Of a stretch of 64,000 nt of DNA, positions 18,813 through 27,568 are shown piece after piece. The translations under genes and the position numbers were made by a program. Each line of letters opens with the position of its first letter. Positions within the stretch are counted from its first letter, which is position 1. Source of the DNA: Filibacter tadaridae (GTDB lineage: Bacteria; Bacillota; Bacilli; Bacillales_A; Planococcaceae); NCBI RefSeq assembly GCF_900609045.1, contig NZ_UXAV01000018.1:1-64000 (forward strand), written 5' to 3'. The notes under the pieces are model-generated. The model was not told the DNA's origin. It did not search any database and saw only the letters and a program-made list of their open reading frames with translations.

Positions 18813-19880
18813 TCAATCCATCGTATATTGTAATCTTTGCTTTTCTTCATGACGTTCCATTGCAAGGCCAATTAGCTTTTCGATCAATTCGGGATACGCC
18901 ACACCTGTTTTTTGCCAAAGCAATGGGAACATGCTTGTCGGTGTGAATCCCGGCATCGTATTCACTTCATTGATCAGAACTTCATTTTCTGCTGTAACAA
19001 AGAAGTCCGCGCGAACAAGACCGGAACAATCGAGCACTTTGTAAGCACGTATCGCAGTATCTTTCATCGTATCCAACACTTGCTGATTTACTTCAGCTGG
19101 TATAACGAGCGCTGTATTACCATCCGCGTATTTCGCTTCATAATCGTAGAATGCAGCTACGGGTTTTATCTCTCCCGCGACTGAACATGCAGGTTCATCA
19201 TTACCCATAACGCCCATTTCGATTTCACGTGCATCTACACCTTGTTCGACGATAACTTTCCGGTCGAATTTCAATGCCATTTCCACAGCTTCGATTAAAC
19301 TTTCACGATCCGTCGCTTTACTGATGCCAACACTGGAACCTAAATTCGCCGGCTTCACAAACACCGGCCAACCGAGCTCTTTTTCCATCTGTTCAACTAA
19401 TCGCTCTTTCTCGGTCGCCCAACCGCTTCGGATGAAGTGGACGTACGGAACTTGTTTCAGACCCGCTTGTGCAAACAATTGCTTCATGACTACTTTATCC
19501 ATCCCGGCTGATGATGCCAACACGCCATTTCCGACATATGGAATATTCATCACTTCAAATAGACCTTGTACGGTTCCGTCTTCTCCATTCGTCCCGTGAA
19601 GAAGCGGGAAAACAACGTCGAACTCTGCTGTTCCACCTTTGAGAAAATCATGGATACTGTCAGGTCTACTTCCGTCCTTTGCAAGGCGAAGTTCTTCAAT
19701 TGTTTCCGCAGGTTTTTCGAGCGCCTCCCCTTTTCGCCATTCTCCGTCATACGTGATATAGACCGGAATCACCTCGTACTGATCAAAATTCACAGCCTGC
19801 GTTACTGCACGCGCAGTTGATAACGATACCTCATGTTCTGCCGACTTACCTCCATATATTAAACCTAACCGTTTTCTCAT
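18813..19880 (-). CDS. ddl: D-alanine--D-alanine ligase
   Basis: About 355 residues, ATP-grasp fold. Motifs are YGGKSAEHEVSLSTA at the N-terminus, PLLHGTNGEDGTVQG, and the magnesium-binding EVNTMPGFTPTSMFP near the end. It joins two D-Ala from alanine racemase. The second ATG of ATG-ATG (19880) has GAGGGG 5 nt upstream and is preferred. Confidence 0.96.
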   Translation of the reverse strand: MRKRLGLIYGGKSAEHEVSLSTARAVTQAVNFDQYEVIPVYITYDGEWRKGEALEKPAETIEELRLAKDGSRPDSIHDFLKGGTAEFDVVFPLLHGTNGEDGTVQGLFEVMNIPYVGNGVLASSAGMDKVVMKQLFAQAGLKQVPYVHFIRSGWATEKERLVEQMEKELGWPVFVKPANLGSSVGISKATDRESLIEAVEMALKFDRKVIVEQGVDAREIEMGVMGNDEPACSVAGEIKPVAAFYDYEAKYADGNTALVIPAEVNQQVLDTMKDTAIRAYKVLDCSGLVRADFFVTAENEVLINEVNTMPGFTPTSMFPLLWQKTGVAYPELIEKLIGLAMERHEEKQRLQYTMD

Positions 19881-19963
19881 CATTTCCCCTCGCAATCCAA
19901 TCATTTTCGTTACTTCAGTTTACCATGTCTAGGCGCCTTTCATGAATAAATTACGAGATTTAA

Positions 19964-20281
19964 TCATCCAAAAAACTTCAACCCTGCAACACCTGCAATA
20001 ATGAAGGTCAAAAATAAGAGCTTCAGTGCACTCCTCTTTTCATTAAAAAAAAACATTCCAATCAGTACACTGCCTGCCGCTCCGATTCCCGTCCAAATAG
20101 CGTAGCCTGTACCGACAGGCAAATCTCGTAGCGCGACAGATAATAGAAAGAAACTGAGTCCCCCGGACAAAACAGTAAGTGCTGTATATTTTTTGTTTCG
20201 AAATCCTTCTGACAATTTCATCGTCACAACGAACGCCACTTCAAAAACCCCTGCGATGACCAAGATAATCCACGCTATCAT
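19964..20281 (-). CDS. Small multidrug resistance (SMR) family transporter subunit
   Basis: A 105-residue protein with four membrane helices. It has the SMR signature glutamate in helix 1 (AGVFEVAFVVTMKLSEGF) and the helix 3 pattern GTGYAIWTGIGAAGS. It overlaps the preceding SMR gene by 4 bp (ATGA), so the two probably form a heterodimer like YkkCD or EbrAB. The substrate (quaternary cations or guanidinium) cannot be set from sequence alone. Confidence 0.9.
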   Translation of the reverse strand: MIAWIILVIAGVFEVAFVVTMKLSEGFRNKKYTALTVLSGGLSFFLLSVALRDLPVGTGYAIWTGIGAAGSVLIGMFFFNEKRSALKLLFLTFIIAGVAGLKFFG

Positions 20282-20610
20282 TCGGATTCCCCCTTTCCAT
20301 CCGCAAGTTTAAGGCCGACAATACCAACAAGTAATAAAAGTAGAAAGAATAACTTCCCGGCTCCTGCACCCTCATCAAATAAAAGAATCCCGACGATAGC
20401 TGTCCCCGCCGCTCCAATGCCTGTGAAAATTGCATACGCCGTACCAATCGGTATTTCCACCATCGCTTTTGCGAACAGAAAAAAGCTGACGACGATAAAA
20501 ACGATGGACACAGTCGACGGAACTAGAATAGTGAAACCATGGGCCTCTTTCAACCCAATCGCCCACACAATCTCCGAGATACCTGCGATAACTAAGTAAA
20601 CCCATGCCAC
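20278..20610 (-). CDS. Small multidrug resistance (SMR) family transporter subunit
   Basis: A 110-residue, four-helix SMR protein, first of a pair, with AGISEIVWAIGLKEAHGF in helix 1 and GTAYAIFTGIGAAGTA in helix 3. The start is GTG at 20610 with GAGAGGGA 8 nt upstream. That ribosome site lies in a hairpin (20618-20635). I looked for a guanidine riboswitch upstream and did not recognise one. Confidence 0.9.
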   Translation of the reverse strand: MAWVYLVIAGISEIVWAIGLKEAHGFTILVPSTVSIVFIVVSFFLFAKAMVEIPIGTAYAIFTGIGAAGTAIVGILLFDEGAGAGKLFFLLLLLVGIVGLKLADGKGESE

Positions 20611-20617
20611 AATACTG

Positions 20618-20635
20618 ATCCCTCTCGATCGGGAT
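20618..20635 (-). promoter_or_regulatory. Hairpin covering the SMR ribosome binding site
   Basis: ATCCC (minus-strand 5' arm) pairs with GGGAT, with the loop containing GATCGAGA. The 3' arm contains the GGGA of the Shine-Dalgarno sequence, so the fold would hide it. Regulation is inferred. Confidence 0.45.
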
Positions 20636-20797
20636 TATCATCCCTGAATTTCCTACAAGTCTAGCACGTCCGTGTTTGACCGGGCAACTTCGTTACAGAC
20701 ACATACGTCCAATAGGAGACTATGCATAAGTATTGTATTTACGTTATACTAGGGAATGCACAATTACATCATTAAACTTTGAGACAAAGGTGAATAT

Positions 20798-21979
20798 ATG
20801 AAAATAAAAAGTAAGCCCACAGAACGTTTTGACTGGACACTTGCATTCATCCTTCTTTTATTTTGCTTAATTAGCCTGTTTGCAATCGCTTCAGCCCAAA
20901 CGACTGGGCAATATAAAGTGAATTTCGTACCCTCTCAAATTCAATGGTATATTGTCGGGTCAATCATCATTGCCATAACGATGTACCTGGAACCCGAACA
21001 ATACAAAAAAGCCGCTTGGATTATATACGGAGGCGGGATATTTTTATTGGCTCTTTTGGAATTTCTTCCTGACTCTATGGCTCTTGTGGCGGAGAGAAAC
21101 GGTGCGAAAAGTTGGTTCCATCTTCCCGGCGTGGGAAGTATCCAACCAGCTGAATTCATGAAAACATTTTTCATCATTGGTATGGCACGTATGATCACAC
21201 AGCATCACGAGAAATTTGCTGACAAGACTTTGAAATCCGACTTTCTCCTACTAGGAAAAATTTTCGTTGTTTTCATGATTCCATGGACATTCATCATGCT
21301 TCAAACCGATCTCGGAACAGGCCTTGTTTTCATAGCCATTACAGCGGCTTTCATTATCATTGCTGGGATTACATGGCGTATTATTCTCCCCCTATTTGCA
21401 GGGGGGGCATCGATTGGAGCCGTTTTGCTATGGATGGCCCTTTATGCACAGGAATTTCTTCAAAAACAATTCGGTTTTAAAGCCTATCAATTTGAACGTA
21501 TCTACTCTTGGCTTGATCCGTACTCGTATTCGTCTAATGAAGGCCGACATCTCATCACAGCGCTCAATGCGATTGGATCTGGTGAAATCTTCGGTAAAGG
21601 GTACAAAGGGCGTGAAGTGTATGTTGCTGAGAGTCATACGGATTTCATCTTCACGACAATTGGGGAAGATTGGGGTTTCATCGGCACTAGTGTAGTTATT
21701 TGTATGTATTTCTTTCTTATCTATCATTTGACGAAGATTACGCTTGAATTGAAAGATCCATTTAGTACGTATCTTTGTGCCGGCATCATCGCGATGCTCA
21801 CGTTCCACGTTTTCGAGAACATTGGCATGACAATTCAGCTTCTCCCAATTACGGGGATCCCACTACCATTCATCAGTTATGGCGGAAGTTCGCTTATGGG
21901 GAATATGCTCGCAATCGGACTGGTGTTCAGTATGAAATTCCATCATAGGACGTATATGTTCAGTTCGGATGATGAATAA
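20798..21979 (+). CDS. rodA: RodA/FtsW-family cell-shape peptidoglycan polymerase (SEDS)
   Basis: A 393-residue SEDS protein with about ten membrane helices. Conserved features include the W-R-Y type loop region (YQFERIYSWLDPY), AESHTDFIFTTIGEDWG near residue 275, and the C-terminal PLPFISYGGSS. SEDS proteins polymerise lipid II glycan strands. The RodA assignment over FtsW is by similarity of the N-terminus and length. It is divergent from the SMR pair and ends at a repeat and terminator. Confidence 0.88.
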   Translation: MKIKSKPTERFDWTLAFILLLFCLISLFAIASAQTTGQYKVNFVPSQIQWYIVGSIIIAITMYLEPEQYKKAAWIIYGGGIFLLALLEFLPDSMALVAERNGAKSWFHLPGVGSIQPAEFMKTFFIIGMARMITQHHEKFADKTLKSDFLLLGKIFVVFMIPWTFIMLQTDLGTGLVFIAITAAFIIIAGITWRIILPLFAGGASIGAVLLWMALYAQEFLQKQFGFKAYQFERIYSWLDPYSYSSNEGRHLITALNAIGSGEIFGKGYKGREVYVAESHTDFIFTTIGEDWGFIGTSVVICMYFFLIYHLTKITLELKDPFSTYLCAGIIAMLTFHVFENIGMTIQLLPITGIPLPFISYGGSSLMGNMLAIGLVFSMKFHHRTYMFSSDDE

Positions 21980-21983
21980 AAAG

Positions 21984-22101
21984 AAAAGCGCAAGCGCCTT
22001 GGTAGACCCGAAAAGCGCTGGAAGGCCTTAAGATAAAGGCGCTCTTTGCCTTTAACTTAAGGCCTGAAGCGACTCGAGGGGCTAGGCGCTGGAGCTAGAC
22101 A
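21984..22101. repeat. Dispersed hairpin repeat, copy 1
   Basis: A roughly 118-bp intergenic element. The core 17-nt arms 22024-22040 and 22048-22064 pair with one mismatch around a GCTCTTT loop, flanked by AAAAGCGC and GGCGCTGGAGC borders. A close copy lies at 43796-43898; structural relatives lie at 37982-38101 and 61251-61353. No open reading frame is involved. Confidence 0.8.
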
Positions 22102-22137
22102 CTGCTCAGGTTGAAAAACTTATACTTTCTTATCTAA

Positions 22138-22182
22138 CAAAAAAAGCGTTTGTCCATTAATAATGGGCAGACGCTTTTTTAT
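22138..22182. terminator. Bidirectional terminator
   Basis: AAAAGCGTTTGTCCATT and its near-complement form a stem with A/T-runs on both sides. It serves rodA on the plus strand and the 45-codon gene on the minus strand. Confidence 0.8.
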
Positions 22183-22319
22183 TATGACTGTATTTGCGGG
22201 TCTTGTGCAGGCGGCGCAAGGGCTTTCAGCATTTCCAGACGGGATTTCGTCAGTGTAGCCGAAACACCCAACTTCGCCAAGTTGGAAATGATCCTTTTCA
22301 AATCAACTTCTCTTGCCAT
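22182..22319 (-). CDS. Small 45-residue protein of unknown function
   Basis: The minus strand has GAGGTGG, 5 nt, then an ATG opening 45 codons. The protein begins MAREVDLKRIISNLAK and ends PPAQDPQIQS, with an amphipathic basic helix and no membrane segment. Support comes from the ribosome site, a terminator directly after the stop, and a sigma-B-like promoter signal (ATTTAA-N13-TGGTAT) about 110 bp upstream near 22426-22450. I do not recognise the family. The plus-strand frame across it lacks a ribosome site. Confidence 0.75.
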   Translation of the reverse strand: MAREVDLKRIISNLAKLGVSATLTKSRLEMLKALAPPAQDPQIQS

Positions 22320-22514
22320 CTTTTCCACCTCGACCTTTCTAGTAGGTAATGACGTTTATGTGCATGTAAAGTTTCTTCGTTCAATCAGAATTTCACTCCA
22401 TTTGCTTGTACATATAGTATACCACTCCTATCCACTTTTAAATCTTTCATTTCTGTTACAATTATGGCTCTTTTGTAAATGATCCATACGCCTTTATTGG
22501 AATAAGCAATTTAA

Positions 22515-22544
22515 TTGACATACCCCATGCAGGTATCATACGAT
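22515..22544 (+). promoter_or_regulatory. csoR promoter with CsoR operator
   Basis: TTGACA (22515-22520), an 18-nt spacer, then TACGAT (22539-22544). The spacer holds the inverted repeat ATACC-N7-GGTAT (22520-22536), a copper-operator type sequence. Binding of apo-CsoR there would block polymerase. Confidence 0.75.
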
Positions 22545-22568
22545 GATTATAGTAAAGGAGGCGGCGAA

Positions 22569-22904
22569 TTGACAAAAGACTTGAAGATGGATGCGTTTCC
22601 GGAAGAGATACAGGTACAGCCCTGTCGCAAAAGCCACCACCCCGAAAGCGTTAAAACGAATTTGGTTCACCGATTGAACCGGATCGAAGGGCAAATTCGA
22701 GGCATTAAGGGAATGGTTGAGAAAGATGTCTATTGTGATGATATTATTACTCAGCTATCAGCGACTCAATCTGCGCTAAATAGCGTGGCAAAGGTACTGT
22801 TGGATGGTCATCTAAAAGGCTGCGTCAAAGACCGCCTCGCTGAAGGCGATGATGAAGTTTTAGATGAATTGCTTGTAACAATGGCGAAATTAATGAAAAA
22901 ATAA
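22569..22904 (+). CDS. csoR: CsoR family copper-sensing repressor
   Basis: A helical repressor of about 111 residues (DUF156/CsoR). Copper ligands Cys-His-Cys are present in VYCDD and in DGHLKGCV. The TTG start at 22569 has AAAGGAGG 7 nt upstream. The longer reading from 22515 would begin inside the promoter. An N-terminal CRKSHH stretch adds extra potential metal ligands. It is the first gene of csoR-copZ-copA and is expected to release DNA when Cu(I) binds. Confidence 0.93.
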   Translation: MTKDLKMDAFPEEIQVQPCRKSHHPESVKTNLVHRLNRIEGQIRGIKGMVEKDVYCDDIITQLSATQSALNSVAKVLLDGHLKGCVKDRLAEGDDEVLDELLVTMAKLMKK

Positions 22905-22917
22905 GGGGGAAATTAAA

Positions 22918-23130
22918 ATGGCAGAAAAAACAACATTGAACGTTTCAGGAATGACTTGCGGGCATTGCGTAAAAGCAGTTGAAAATAGCGTCGGTGCACT
23001 TGAAGGTGTCGAGAATGTGAAAGTAAATCTCGAATCAAACAGTGTAGAAATCGACTACCAAGCTGACACAGTCAATTTGACACAAATTACAGATACGATT
23101 GAAGATCAAGGATACGACGTACAACAATAA
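22918..23130 (+). CDS. copZ: Copper chaperone CopZ
   Basis: A 70-residue single heavy-metal-associated (HMA) domain with Cu(I)-binding MTCGHC near residue 13. It delivers copper to CopA and CsoR. It lies 13 bp after csoR and starts after AAGGGGGAA. Confidence 0.95.
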   Translation: MAEKTTLNVSGMTCGHCVKAVENSVGALEGVENVKVNLESNSVEIDYQADTVNLTQITDTIEDQGYDVQQ

Positions 23131-23175
23131 GAAATACAGACTGCGGGCAGCCGCAGTTCTTTTCGGATTACATTA

Positions 23176-23190
23176 TACCCCTACAGGGTA
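23176..23190 (+). promoter_or_regulatory. Second CsoR operator, before copA
   Basis: TACCC-CTACA-GGGTA is a perfect inverted repeat of the CsoR operator type, 20 bp upstream of the copA ATG. It suggests copA has its own copper-regulated promoter besides readthrough from csoR-copZ. Confidence 0.75.
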
Positions 23191-23210
23191 AGTAAGGAGG
23201 CTTGATTTAC

Positions 23211-25613
23211 ATGAATGAAAAGAAAATGGACATCGCGATTACGGGAATGACCTGTGCCGCCTGTTCCAATCGTGTGGAAAAAGGATTACAACGAATGGAA
23301 GGGGTAACTTCTGCAACTGTCAACTTCGCAACAGAAAAAGCGATTGTGTCTTTTGATCACGAAAAAATTGACGTTCCCGCCATCCAAGAAAAAATCCGTT
23401 CACTTGGTTATGACGTCATTAAAGAGGAGGCCGATTTCCAAATCTCCGGCATGACATGCGCCGCCTGTTCCGCACGAATCGAGAAAGGATTATCTCGTAT
23501 GGAAGGCGTCCATTCGGCGAATGTCAATCTTGCATTGGAAACCGGTAATGTGGAATTTGACCCATCTGTTCTGCAACCCAAAGATTTCATCTCAAAAATT
23601 AGAGCTTTAGGTTATGAAGCTGAATTGAAAGGAGATATTCCCGAAGGCCAAGAAGACCATAGACAGGTAGAAATCAGGAAAAAGACGCGATTGTTTTATA
23701 TTTCTGCGGCTTTCTCCCTTCCACTTCTTTGGACGATGTTTTCCCATTTCTCGTTCACGTCGTGGATGTATGTACCAAACTTTCTCATGAATTCGTATGT
23801 ACAATGGGCACTTGCTACTGTGGTTCAATTTGGAATTGGACGGATGTTTTACAAAGGCGCTTATTTTTCACTTCGCAATAAAAGCGCCAATATGGATGTC
23901 CTTGTGGCACTCGGGACATCTGCCGCCTACTTCTATTCAGTCTATCTCGTATTGAGCGGTTCTGCACACGGTCTTTATTTCGAAACGAGTGCGGTACTGA
24001 TTACGCTTATCCTTCTCGGGAAAGTATTCGAAGCACGGGCTAAGGGACATTCATCCGATGCGATTAAGAAGTTGATGGGCTTGCAGCCGACGATGGCCGT
24101 TCTGGAGCGGGATGGTGTAGCGGTAGACATTCCGATAGCGGATGTAGAAGTCGGCAATATTCTCGTTATTCGTCCCGGCGCTTCCATTCCTGTCGATGCG
24201 GAAGTTATTTCAGGTACATCGGCTGTGAATGAGTCGATGTTGACAGGTGAAAGTTTACCTGTCGATAAAACGGAAGGTGATACGGTATTTGCAGCTACTG
24301 TTAACGCAAATGGTTCTTTACGGGTTCGTGCTAGCAATGTCGGAAAAGATACGGTACTTTCAAATATTATCCGCGTCGTGGAACAGGCACAAGGCTCGAA
24401 GGCACCGATTCAACGGCTTGCAGATCGGATTTCAGGTATATTCGTACCGATTGTCGTGGGTATTGCGATTGTTACATTCCTTGTTTGGTATTTCGTCGTT
24501 GCACCCGGTGAATTCGCGGTTGCATTGACGAGTACAATTGCAGTGCTTGTTATCGCTTGTCCATGTGCCCTTGGACTAGCAACGCCGACGTCGATTATGG
24601 CAGGTTCAGGGCGTGCGGCGGAACAAGGTATTTTATTCAAAACTGCGGAAGCGATGGAAAATACGAAAGCTATAGACACAGTTGTGTTGGATAAAACCGG
24701 GACAATTACGAAAGGCACACCTGAAGTAACGGATTTCCTTGTCGTAACCGGTTCTCCACGTGAACAATTGATAGCGATGGCAGCAGCGGCGGAAAGTGAT
24801 TCTGAACATCCTGTCGCTAAGGCAATTACAGTTTATGGATTGGAATTGGTAAGTGAGTTGCCTGTAGTTAAGCATTTTGAAGCAATTCCCGGTTATGGCA
24901 TCAAAAGCGTTATCGGTGCTTCAACAGTTTTCATGGGCACACGAAAATTGCTTGCAAACAATGAAATCACTCTGGATGCTACCATTTCAGATGCCAAAAA
25001 ACTTGAAATTGACGGGAAAACCGTAATGTATATGGCAGTCTCCGGTTCACATGTAGCAACACTTGCAGTTGCAGACACGTTGAAAGATACATCGAAGCAA
25101 GCTGTTGCGGAACTTCATGCACTTGGGCTAGATGTCATTATGCTCACTGGCGATCAACAGCGTACCGCGGAGGCAATCGCGAAAGACGCGGGTATTGAGC
25201 ATGTAGTAGCGGAGGTCCTTCCTGATAAGAAAGCGGAAGTCATCGCATCGTTACAAGCACAAGGAAAACGCGTCGCTATGGTTGGTGACGGTATTAATGA
25301 CGCTCCTGCGCTCGCGGTTGCTGATATCGGAATGGCAATGGGAACGGGGACGGCCGTTGCAATGGAGGCGGCGGATGTTACGCTGATGCATGGCGATCTG
25401 TTAGGCGTTGCGGATACGATTAAAATGAGCCGAGTGACTGTACACAATATAAAACAAAACTTGTTTTGGGCACTCGCTTATAATTCCATTGGTATTCCGA
25501 TTGCTGCAGCAGGGCTTCTTGCACCGTGGGTAGCTGGAGCCGCGATGGCATTTAGTTCGGTGTCCGTCGTGCTGAATGCATTGCGATTGCAGAGGGTTAA
25601 ATTAAGAGATTGA
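23211..25613 (+). CDS. copA: Copper-exporting P1B-type ATPase CopA
   Basis: About 800 residues. Two N-terminal HMA domains each carry GMTCAAC (first cysteines at 15/18). Eight membrane segments follow, with the transport motif CPC at 450-452, phosphorylation motif DKTGT from about 494, SEHP in the nucleotide domain, and [10 protein letters not shown]. It pumps Cu(I) out of the cytoplasm. The ATG at 23211 is 10 nt after AAGGAGG. Last gene of the copper operon. Confidence 0.96.
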   Translation: MNEKKMDIAITGMTCAACSNRVEKGLQRMEGVTSATVNFATEKAIVSFDHEKIDVPAIQEKIRSLGYDVIKEEADFQISGMTCAACSARIEKGLSRMEGVHSANVNLALETGNVEFDPSVLQPKDFISKIRALGYEAELKGDIPEGQEDHRQVEIRKKTRLFYISAAFSLPLLWTMFSHFSFTSWMYVPNFLMNSYVQWALATVVQFGIGRMFYKGAYFSLRNKSANMDVLVALGTSAAYFYSVYLVLSGSAHGLYFETSAVLITLILLGKVFEARAKGHSSDAIKKLMGLQPTMAVLERDGVAVDIPIADVEVGNILVIRPGASIPVDAEVISGTSAVNESMLTGESLPVDKTEGDTVFAATVNANGSLRVRASNVGKDTVLSNIIRVVEQAQGSKAPIQRLADRISGIFVPIVVGIAIVTFLVWYFVVAPGEFAVALTSTIAVLVIACPCALGLATPTSIMAGSGRAAEQGILFKTAEAMENTKAIDTVVLDKTGTITKGTPEVTDFLVVTGSPREQLIAMAAAAESDSEHPVAKAITVYGLELVSELPVVKHFEAIPGYGIKSVIGASTVFMGTRKLLANNEITLDATISDAKKLEIDGKTVMYMAVSGSHVATLAVADTLKDTSKQAVAELHALGLDVIMLTGDQQRTAEAIAKDAGIEHVVAEVLPDKKAEVIASLQAQGKRVAMVGDGINDAPALAVADIGMAMGTGTAVAMEAADVTLMHGDLLGVADTIKMSRVTVHNIKQNLFWALAYNSIGIPIAAAGLLAPWVAGAAMAFSSVSVVLNALRLQRVKLRD

Positions 25614-25622
25614 AGATAGAGT

Positions 25623-25653
25623 AGCACTGCAGGCATTTCTGCGGTGCTTTTTC
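25623..25653 (+). terminator. Terminator after copA
   Basis: AGCACtGCAG pairs with CTGCgGTGCT, followed by TTTTT on the plus strand. Confidence 0.85.
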
Positions 25654-25777
25654 TTCGACTTTCTTTTGAAGAGAGGCTTATTGAATGGCGGAAATCTTGA
25701 AAGTGAGTGCCCGAGTGATAAGACTGACGGTTTTCTTCAAGGCCACCGAAAAAGCTCTTTCCTATAGTGAGAACTAG

Positions 25778-25951
25778 TTGATTGTAGTGGAGAGCGGCGA
25801 CTCCTGCGGGAACAGCACGAGCTGAAGACCCCGGACTGATCTTAAGGAAGCCAACCTAAGTTCGCGGCGTCCTGCCGCAACGGTTGCATGACCTACATCC
25901 TGTAGGCCCAAGCCGTGCCCGCGGAAAGCGTCCGCTCGGAACGGAAATCAA
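25778..25951. repeat. MITE-like interspersed repeat
   Basis: A 174-bp element bounded by TTGATT and AATCAA, with long imperfect terminal inverted repeats (AGCGG, CGGG and CACG blocks). Its ends resemble an interspersed repeat I recall from many Bacillaceae genomes (CTCCTGCGGGAA at one end, GCGGAAAGCGTCCGC at the other). It has no coding capacity and fills the gap between copA and the MFS gene. The rest of 25654-26038 shows nothing recognisable. Confidence 0.75.
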
Positions 25952-26038
25952 CGGGCTTGAATGTACATATTCTTTGTACGTTTAAGGAATGCAGAGTAGT
26001 ATAAGAATATTGATAGTGGTAGAAAGTAGGTTTAATTT

Positions 26039-27214
26039 ATGAAAAAAGCAATTCTTCTTCTCATGTCCGTGCAATTTTTCGTCTATCTAGGATTTGGTAT
26101 TATTATTCCAATTTTACCTGAAGTAGTTTTGCAACAAGGTTTTTCCGAAGTACATGTGGGCGGTTTGCTGACAGTTTATGCTCTTGCATCGTTTTTCACC
26201 GCTCCACTCTGGGGAGCATTGTCAGATCGAACTGGAAGAAAGAAACTCATTTTGACTGGACTTATAGGATTCAGCCTTAGCTTTTTCTTGTTTGCGCTAT
26301 TCATGGACAACTTGCCTCTTCTATATGTGTCGCGCATTGTTGGAGGAGTTTTTTCAGGTGCACTTTACACTGCAGTTACGGGATTTGTTGCGGATATGAC
26401 TGATGAAGAAAATCGTAATAAATACATGGGTCTGCTAGGTATGTCGATTGGTCTTGGGTTCATTTTCGGTCCAGCTATTGGCGGTGTGCTTGGTCATTTC
26501 AGTTTGCAGGCGCCATTCATCGGATCGGGCATCTTGACATTACTTCTTCTCATTTATGCAAGCATCATTTTGAAAGAGCCTGAACGACGGGGCGAGGCGA
26601 ATAAACGGGCCATCCTTCCAAAAGGCGGTGCAACTCTTTGGCAATACCGCATCCGAAATCTGTTCCTGATGTCATTCATGGTCACATTCGTTCTTGCAGG
26701 TCTCGAATCGACGTTTCAACTGTTTCAAATAGACAAGATTGAAATAACACCCCTACAACTGGGCTACTTATTTATGGCAAGCGGGTTTGTTGACGCGGCT
26801 ATTCAAGGCGGTGTTGTGCGGCGCGTGAAAAATGGCTCTGAAACAAAATGGATTATCGGCGCACAAATCGTGACCGCAATAGGTCTACTTCTTATCCCAT
26901 TCACCTCCAACCTTTTCTGGGCGGGATTCGCTTTAAGTGTATTCACCGGTGGTAATGCATTGGCACGTACGGTACTTGTTTCATTGACCTCGAAAGAAGC
27001 CGGCGGGAAATACGGTACAGCTGCCGGAATGACGTATTCGATGGACAATATGGGGCGCATTATCGGGCCACTCCTGTTCACATGGCTCTTCACACAAGAA
27101 GCTGGCAACATCTATTTCCTTTCCGCAACGCTTGCGGTGCTAAGTATTATTTTGATCATCCTTTTCGGAAAATCATCTAAATCGTTACGTAATTTGGAAG
27201 CTTCGGCTGAATAA
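26039..27214 (+). CDS. MFS transporter, drug:H+ antiporter type
   Basis: A 391-residue major facilitator protein with twelve predicted helices and motif A (GALSDRTGRKKL) between helices 2 and 3. Helix 5 has the antiporter motif C-like GPAIGGVLG. It resembles the Blt/NorA/TetA group of exporters; the substrate is unknown. It stands alone between a repeat and a terminator. Confidence 0.88.
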   Translation: MKKAILLLMSVQFFVYLGFGIIIPILPEVVLQQGFSEVHVGGLLTVYALASFFTAPLWGALSDRTGRKKLILTGLIGFSLSFFLFALFMDNLPLLYVSRIVGGVFSGALYTAVTGFVADMTDEENRNKYMGLLGMSIGLGFIFGPAIGGVLGHFSLQAPFIGSGILTLLLLIYASIILKEPERRGEANKRAILPKGGATLWQYRIRNLFLMSFMVTFVLAGLESTFQLFQIDKIEITPLQLGYLFMASGFVDAAIQGGVVRRVKNGSETKWIIGAQIVTAIGLLLIPFTSNLFWAGFALSVFTGGNALARTVLVSLTSKEAGGKYGTAAGMTYSMDNMGRIIGPLLFTWLFTQEAGNIYFLSATLAVLSIILIILFGKSSKSLRNLEASAE

Positions 27215-27247
27215 CGTAAAGACGTTTGAATTAGTTACAAGTTGAAG

Positions 27248-27290
27248 AAATCCGCAGAGGACATTGACATGTCTTCTGCGGATTTTTTTG
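27248..27290 (+). terminator. Terminator after MFS gene
   Basis: AATCCGCAGAGGACAT pairs with ATGTCTTCTGCGGATT (one mismatch), then seven T on the plus strand. Confidence 0.85.
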
Positions 27291-27314
27291 TTTTTTGGGT
27301 GGTTGGGCGGTGTT

Positions 27315-27568
27315 TTTGAGCGGTGCGTTTTCCGCTTCATTGAGCGCGGCGGCATCTTGTTTGAGCGCGTATCCCACTTCATTGAGCGCGGCGGCATCTT
27401 CTTGAGCGCATATCCCACTTCATTGAGCGCTACGACAGCTTGTTTGAGCGCGTATCCCACTTCATTGAGCGCGGCGGCATCTTCTTGAGCGCGTATCCCG
27501 CTTCATTGAGCGCGGCAACAGCTTGTTTGAGCGCATATCCCACTTTATTGAGCGCTTCGCCGACTTGT
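27315..27568. repeat. Tandem array of about twelve 20-21-bp units (TTGAGCGC core)
   Basis: Units of 21 bp (two are 20 bp) each begin TTGAGCGC followed by a 12-13-nt segment. Two main segment types alternate, GTATCCCACTTCA and GGCGGCATCTTGT, with variants such as TACGACAGCTTGT. The minus strand reads GCGCTCAA. Because 21 is a multiple of three the array stays open in several frames, so overlapping frames here (ending 27185 and 27430) are not evidence of genes. At its distal end it joins a gene remnant at 27562-27669. Confidence 0.9.

Noticed and set aside
20636-20790. Guanidine riboswitch upstream of the SMR pair
   Set aside because: An ACACGGACGTG stretch looked suggestive, but neither the conserved guanidine-I core nor paired ACGR tetraloops could be made out.
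22150-22482. 110-codon plus-strand frame
   Set aside because: It begins in a terminator, has no ribosome site, and lies opposite the better supported 45-codon gene.
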